Part shown: positions 58,276 to 64,000 of the stretch, piece by piece
Position numbering within the stretch: position 1 is the stretch's first letter
Layout of the letters: each line of letters begins with the position of its first letter
NCBI RefSeq assembly: GCF_002776525.5
Contig: NC_045436.1
Coordinates: forward strand, 163,240,519 to 163,304,518
Direction of reading: 5' to 3'
DNA length: 64,000 nucleotides
DNA from: Piliocolobus tephrosceles
Lineage: Eukaryota > Chordata > Mammalia > Primates > Cercopithecidae
Made by a program: the position numbers and the translations under genes
The notes under the pieces: generated by a model
What the model saw: the letters and a program-made list of their open reading frames with translations, nothing else
What the model was told of the DNA's origin: nothing
The model's database searches: none

Positions 58276-59029
58276 CTGTTTCTTTAGCAGCGAAATTGGA
58301 ACATTTGACAGTTGTAAACATTTAAGGAGAGAAAAACAAGGATGGGACAGTGCTCTACTCAGGAGCTAACATAGAAACAGCACATAAATAGTCATAAGAA
58401 TATAAATTGCTATTAACAACCTACCATGGACTAGAATATGGAGCAAAATTATAATTTAATGGTATTATAAACTAGCAATTTTTCACACAAAGACAAAAAT
58501 CTGTTTCATAATCACAGACTGTACCCCTAATCTTGGCTAATCATCTTGCAAATGCCTGTGATTAGTCACAATGGCTAATGTGAAAGGGAGTGCCAGTGGC
58601 TCAGGCAGCACAATCCATCACCAACACAGGGGAAATAACTCAAATTTTGTATCCTACTAATGGCAGGTCAGTAGCATCAATTTTGTATTTGAAGGGCAAT
58701 CCAAACCAAATTCCCTAAAACACACCAAATTTTTTATAACTGGTCTTCGCTAAAACCAGCATTATCTAGCAATACAACAGATTTCACATTTTGAAAAAGT
58801 TTGTAGCAATTGGGAAAGCAAGAGAATTAAAAGTACAAAAAAAAAAAAAAAAAAAAAAAAACCTTGTAAGGTAATCTTGTTGGTTGTTTTAATAGAAATT
58901 TTAAATGTATGACTATCTTAAAGGACATAATTTTATCGAAATGTCAGAATATCTTACTCATTTTTTAAATGGAACCTAACAATTTCATTCAAATTGCCTT
59001 TCAATACCAATACTATGTATTGAGAACAG
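58276..59029. other. Unassigned stretch
   Basis: No repeat family recognised; a 24-base A run stands at 58838-58861. Confidence 0.4.
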
Positions 59030-60015
59030 ATTGAAAGGTACGCTACACGACCTTATGGGGAATTACTGTCGCATCCATGCTATGATGTAATGTCTTAACA
59101 CTGGAAGCTGAATATAAGAGAGTAATAGGAACCTCTAACAATATCCAGAAAGGCAAAAAGCTAAGTGAATTAGATATCTAAAGACATTAAAGATGATAAG
59201 GATTTTTCAACTGTTTGGAGCAAGAAAATAAACGATGGGATAGGCCTACTTTTCAAGGATAACAATGGACCCGGCACAGTGGCTCATGCCTATAATCCCA
59301 GCACTTTGGGAGGGCGAGGCAGGTGGATCACCTGAGGTCAGGAGTTTGAGACCCACCTGGCCAACATGGTGAAACCTCGTCTCTACTAAAAATACAAAAA
59401 ATAAGCCAGGTAGGGTGGCAGGTACCTATAATCCCAGATACTCGGAGGCTGAGGCAGGAGAATCACTTGAACCCAGGAGGCAGAGGTTACAGAAAGCTGA
59501 GGTTGCATCATTGCACTCCAGCCTGGGCAACCGTGAGACTCCGTCTCAAAAAAAAAAAAAAAAATTGTTAACAGGTGATAGAATACTAAAATATTTCTAT
59601 TTGGTCTCCTTCAAGTTAGAAAGGTCCAACTTAAGAAAAAAAAAAGGAATTCTAGCCCAAGATAGCTGAAAAGATAGTAAAAAGGGAACTTAGTCACTCT
59701 GAGTGAATTTAAGTCTCTAGGACCAAGCAAATTACATCCTCAAAAGCTGAAGGAATTTGTAGATGGAATCTCAGCACTGCTATTTGGTATGAAGAGAAGA
59801 GTAGTGTAGAAGTCAGAAAATTAAAGGTAGCTCTATGTTGCTCTGTTTAAAAAATGAAATAAAGAAGATTTGTTTAAAGCAACAGCCGTAGATCTCAGAC
59901 AAAATCCAAGAGAGGATCTATTAAGCAAATATATTGTAGACATCTGGAAAATGAAGTACTGATAGTTCTGCATCAATGCGGGCTCACAAACACAAGGTCT
60001 AACTTGAACTATTGC
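59030..60015 (+). mobile_element. Ancient CR1/L3-type LINE fragment, split by an Alu
   Basis: 'tgaatttaagtctctaggac', 'aattacatcctcaaaagctg' and 'aggaatttgtagatggaatc' match the reverse-transcriptase start region of CR1/L3 ('fksPGPDglhp'-like coding), and 'gtagacatctggaaaatgaa' a later part. Long dead. Confidence 0.6.
59267..59564 (+). mobile_element. Alu
   Basis: A full Alu with a 17-base A tail. Confidence 0.92.
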
Positions 60016-60063
60016 CTTTGCTGTTGGTTTGCGTTTGGTTTATTGTCTGTTTTATTTTCAGAA

Positions 60064-60300
60064 GGCACAGGTTTGGCAGCAAGAGCTCCCTCAGCTTTGG
60101 AGTCGAGGAACTGAACATGGATTTGAATCCCGGCTCTACTACTTCCTTCCTGGGTAACCTTGGAGAAGACACATCACTCCCTCTCTAAGGCTGTTTATTC
60201 ATAAGGCTGCCTCAAAGGGCTGTTGTAAAGATTCCACGGGCTAATCAAAACAGTGCTCCTTGTACCGTTCCCCAGCACATGGTTGACTTAGCATTAGAGA
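60064..60300 (+). mobile_element. MIR SINE
   Basis: 'ggatttgaatcccggctcta', 'ctacttccttcctgggtaac', 'cctcaaagggctgttgtaaa' and 'ttccccagcacatggttgac' match MIR from its core to its 3' end. Confidence 0.85.
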
Positions 60301-60994
60301 CCGGTGGAAATCCTCCATTTCTCTATCTCTGTATTCTCCTGGAGAGAGACTTTAGCTATAGTAACACACATGAATTCTCTTCCTACTCCTCTTATTTATC
60401 TTATTTGTAAACATGGGAGAAGAAAGTTGGGTCTGTCCAGCTCAAACTCTTTTCTCTTTTCTTTCGGAGCCAGCTTACAGGAAGGATACATGCATTCTCG
60501 TCACCTATTTTGCCAAGCACAAAGCTTATTAAGTCAGATTTGAATCACGCAAAGGGGAGGAACATGGTTGTCCAACACTGTCTATGACTCAGTAGGTAAA
60601 ATCATCTAATGTAGGAGGATATCTGAAAACCCTGGTGGCCATGGATTAAACCACATTTTGCTATTCTGTTTTATCAGGAGTAAAGCTGATATACTAATTT
60701 CCATCTAAGCCTGACTTCTATGTCTTTATTAGGGGTCAATTTTGTGGGGAGAAGTAGAAAAAAGTATTATCAGGTAGATCAACTAGAACCTCAACAAGGT
60801 GACAATAACAATGGTGATGGTGATAAAACCAGTGTATTGGGATAATTCTGCTTAGATATTTTACACTTGAATCTCAGTTTCTTAAATGTCAAAAGCTTTT
60901 AGTGCTGCCTGCTAAGAAAATGGTAAAATTCATGTAACTATATAAGTAATACATTACATAGTACCCAAAAAAGTATTGACTAATAATAGTTAAT
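60301..60994. other. Unassigned stretch
   Basis: No repeat or gene recognised. Confidence 0.4.
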
Positions 60995-61206
60995 AATTAT
61001 TGGCACCAAGCACTTAGCTAAATGCTTCACATGCACCATCTTACATATTCTTCTCACCAGTCATATGAGGCAGATATTGTAATTCCCCATTTTATAAGTG
61101 AGAAAACTAGAGTTCAAAGTGATCAAGTAACTTGCCTAAGGTCACATAGCTAACAAATAGGAAAGTCAGGATACAAACACAGGTCTGTCTAATTCCAGAA
61201 TTCGTA
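60995..61206 (-). mobile_element. MIR SINE, minus strand
   Basis: 'aagcacttagctaaatgctt', 'ttctcaccagtcatatgagg', 'ccattttataagtgagaaaa', 'acttgcctaaggtcacatag' and 'ggatacaaacacaggtct' are the reverse of MIR. Confidence 0.9.
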
Positions 61207-61212
61207 CTCTGA

Positions 61213-61432
61213 TAAAGAACCGAAAAACTTCATGTGGCTTGTTGCCCATTTTTATGAATACGGTTTCATCGGAACCCAGCCAGGCCCATTTACTTACTTA
61301 TTGTCCATCGCTACTTTTGTGCTATAACGGAAGAATTGAGCACTTGCAACAGAAACCATATGGTTTGCAAAGCTGAAAATATTTACTACCTAAGCCTTTT
61401 CAGAAAAAAAAATTGCATACCTCTGCTTTACT
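61213..61432. mobile_element. hAT/Charlie-type DNA transposon fragment
   Basis: 'atacggtttcatcggaaccc', 'ttgtgctataacggaagaat', 'gcaacagaaaccatatggtt' and 'aaaatatttactacctaagc' match a common hAT-derived short element. Ends not resolved. Confidence 0.6.
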
Positions 61433-61695
61433 CTAAACCATTATGTAATGTTCTTTCACTTGAACATCTTGAGGGATTCGTTCTCATGCTATAAAAATGA
61501 ACCAAACTAGTCCTTTGCCTAACACTGGGAGACTAGATAAAACCTTGAAATATTTGAGGTATACTCATTTCTTTTTCATAAATTGAAATTTAGCAAAATA
61601 CTTTGATAGCCCCATAATGTTCTCTTTTTTTACTTACTTTTCTTCCTAGAGCTTCATTCAGCACTGATTTCAAATCATTCCAAGCTCCTTAATGG

Positions 61696-62001
61696 TGTTT
61701 CGTTTTGTTTTGTTTTGTTTTAGAGTCTCACTTTGTCACCAGGCTAGAATGGAGTGGTGTGATCTTGGCTCACTGCAACCTCTGCCTCCTGAGCTCAAAT
61801 GATCCTCCCACTCCAGCCTCCCTATTAGCTGAGAATACAGGCATGCACTACCATCCCTGGTTAATTTTTTTGGAACTTTTTGTAGCAATGGGTTTTTATC
61901 ATGTTTCCCAGGCTGGTCTCAAACTCCTAGACTCAAGAGATTTGCCCCGCCTCAGCCTCCCAAAGGGCTGGGATTACAGGCGTGAGCCACCACGCCTGGC
62001 C
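61696..62001 (-). mobile_element. Alu, minus strand (old type)
   Basis: A (GTTTT)n tail followed by a diverged Alu reverse complement ending 'gagccaccacgcctggcc'; AluJ-like. Confidence 0.92.
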
Positions 62002-62109
62002 TGTATCTCTTGACTATACCAGATTTGACCCTTTGAAAGAACCAAAACAATTGCTAACAAATACAACTCTTAGAACCAACTTCCCAACTGAATATGTGGC
62101 ATTTTTTCC

Positions 62110-62610
62110 ACTTTATATTCTGAAAATTTTCAAACATATGTAAAAGTAGAGTGAACAATGTACTAAATCCCTATGCATCTATCATCTGGCTTCAAAATTA
62201 TCTACTTCAAGGCTAATCTTTTTTTTTTTTTTTTGAGAGGGAGTCTCACTCTGTCACCCAGGCTGGAGTGCAGGGGCACGATCTCAGCTCACTGCAAGCT
62301 CCGACTCCCAGGTTCATGCCATTCTTCTGCCTCAGCCTCTCGAATAGCTGGGACTACAGGCGCCTGCCACCATGCCCAGCTAATTTTTTGTATTTTTAGT
62401 AGAGACGGGGTTTCACTGTGTTAGCCAGGATGGTCTTGATCTCCTGACCTCGTGATCCACCCGCCTTGGCCTCCCAAAGTGCTGGGATTACAGGCATGAG
62501 CCACCACGCCCAGCCTTTAAGGCTAATCTTGTTTCATCTATAAATCTTCCCCTAACCCCCACCAGACTGTCTGAAATAAATTGCAGACAATATATGGTTT
62601 CAGTACTAAA
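62110..62610. mobile_element. Possible old LINE 3' fragment around an AluY
   Basis: 'ttttcaaacatatgtaaaag' and 'agtgaacaatgtactaaatc' left of the Alu, and 'cttgtttcatctataaatct' and 'ctgaaataaattgcagacaa' right of it, recall a common LINE-derived block. Orientation not assigned. Confidence 0.4.
62221..62515 (-). mobile_element. AluY-type, minus strand
   Basis: Little diverged. Flanked by 'ttcaaggctaatctt' (62206-62220) and 'tttaaggctaatctt' (62516-62530). Confidence 0.95.
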
Positions 62611-63900
62611 TACTACAGGTCCTTTTAGCACAGAGTTAGGGCACGCAAACCAATAGGATATGAGTTCCCATGTACTAAGAGTACATAGAAGCTGCATACT
62701 CTTTAGTACTGGCAAACCTGTAATCTGGCTCAAACTCAGATATTTATACTAATTCTCTGCTTGCAGGAATGGCATTGTATAATACATTTTCTGTCAAAGG
62801 AAGGATCACTTTAAGAGAACATGCTGTTCAAAAGCCATTAGGAAAGGAGTTCAGGCACTGTCATAGCAGTTCATCTCATGTGGTGTCATGTGATCTCCAT
62901 TCTGCACCCGGCAGCAAATCCCCAGAGCGCCAGGAATAAGACAGAGTCCATGTAATAAATGACATGAGGGCAAGAAAGAAGACAACCTCAGTCATGATAT
63001 GCTAACAAAAATAATAAATATTTCACCTGCCATATCTCCTTGCAAGATTTTATAGCAAAGTTACTAAGACCATTATATACTTCTCAAGATTACCATGATA
63101 ATAGAGCGATTGCTGTTGAAAGCTGTCTTCTAAGTGAAGTCACAATTTATCTTTTAAAGAGGACAGCACAAATTGGCCATTTATAAATGTTCTTGAAAGC
63201 CAGATGTATAATTTTTCTCTATGCAAAACAACTAAAAAAGATCTTGTAGAAAGCCAGCTATTCACGTATCACTTAACATAACCTTTTGATAAGATGAAGC
63301 TAGGTATATTGTTCACTATATTAAGGGAGAATACCATTCTGCATAGTTTTGGTAATGTCTCAGTAGGGAAGCAAACTCAGAATTTATTGAGAATCAGTTT
63401 AGTTCAAGGTAGGTATTTCAGTGCAAGGAAGCTTGTTTAGAATTGTGTAAAGATTAAGATACGAAAGTCCAGGATTGCTGAAAACAGCAAGGTGAGACAT
63501 TCAAAGAATCATAGAGTGCAAACCATCTGTTGATGATTTTCAGTGAAGAATTGGTGGGCATTTGGGGAATGAAGACATACCAGTAAAGACAATGGGAAAA
63601 TAAAGTCATGTTAAGGCAAACAGTTAATTGTCGGGGAGTGAGGGGAGTAGGCATTTCAGCTCCTCAGTGTCCAAGCCATGAGGGAGGGCAGGTGGGTTCA
63701 GTTTTTGACCTTCATATTCAAATCAGAAAGATTGTCATTGAATAAGCTGTAGATAGGCAGATAAATTATATAACATAGACAAGGTATATACATATGTTTA
63801 TAGATAATCTCTCTATACATTTGTTTTTAATGTAATGTAGTATAGACAGTGTTTAGTTGGTCCAGCAGGTTTGTGATTAAGACGCTAGTAAAGCATCTCT
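62611..63900. other. Repeat-poor stretch
   Basis: About 1.3 kb in which I recognise no interspersed repeat, RNA gene or plausible reading frame. It would be a sensible place to look for conserved non-coding DNA. Confidence 0.4.
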
Positions 63901-64000
63901 GAGCCGGACATGGGGGCTCATGCTGTAATACCAGCATTTCAGGAGGCTGAGGTGGGAGGATCACTTGAATCCAGGAGTACAAGACCTGTCTGAGCAACAT
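63901..64000 (+). mobile_element. Alu, cut by window end
   Basis: The first 100 bases of a diverged Alu: 'gagccggacatgggggctca' to 'gacctgtctgagcaacat'. Confidence 0.9.

Noticed and set aside
1..64000. CRISPR arrays, operons, ribosome binding sites, tRNA, rRNA or snRNA genes
   Set aside because: Short repeats here are microsatellites or transposon parts. The DNA is vertebrate nuclear, and no RNA gene core was recognised on either strand.

Overview
The window is 64 kb of primate nuclear DNA, most likely from an Old World monkey (macaque/baboon/vervet group). I see no functional protein-coding host gene, tRNA or rRNA, so it is intergenic DNA or the inside of a long intron. The species call rests on the youngest repeats. 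Several Alu copies (24081, 41641, 44452, 44763) carry 'ggctcaagcctgtaatcc' and 'gagctgagatc(c/t)(g/a)g', which I associate with cercopithecid AluY lineages. The youngest L1 (51198-55736) has a 3' end ('acgagttgatgggtgcagca', 'cctgcacgttatgcac') that differs from human L1 and fits monkey L1 families.

Layout. 1-10000: L1 and Alu debris, a probable solo LTR, an L1 piece fused to a Tigger-type transposon (3191-4251), an AT-rich palindrome framed by MADE1 sequence (6019-6500), and an RPS23 processed pseudogene inside an old L1 (8971-9492). 10000-24400: MLT1 LTRs and two long, heavily interrupted old L1s on opposite strands (14030-17984 plus; 18645-23315 minus), with a Tigger remnant and an ATT microsatellite holding a 10-N gap between them. 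24400-26200: repeat-poor. 26900-31400: an old L1 carrying a complete MaLR provirus on the minus strand. 31400-39400: MLT1 LTRs and unassigned DNA. 39400-43360: another old L1 split by an Alu monomer, an AluY, a solo LTR and a further Alu. 43560-48700: an ERVL LTR and a dense Alu cluster, including a tandem AluY pair. 48707-50902: a complete MST/THE1-type MaLR provirus. 51050-58275: one L2 element split by a young 5'-complete but internally deleted L1 and by an MLT1 that itself contains L1 and Alu insertions. 58276-64000: CR1-like, MIR and hAT fragments, more Alus and a repeat-poor stretch.

The only gene-derived reading frames are decayed: the RPS23 pseudogene, with premature stops and a frameshift, and the remnants of L1 ORF1 and ORF2. 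The window is best read as layered transposition history, with target-site duplications proving many of the layers. I found no new multi-gene system. The most unusual items are the AT-rich palindrome with MADE1 ends, the nearby MADE1 hairpin that resembles a miR-548 precursor, the double-truncated L1/Tigger junction, the internally deleted L1, the tandem Alu pair and a possible local duplication at 35270/38035. Repeat names come from memory of consensus sequences; no database was searched, and boundaries are approximate unless a duplication is quoted.
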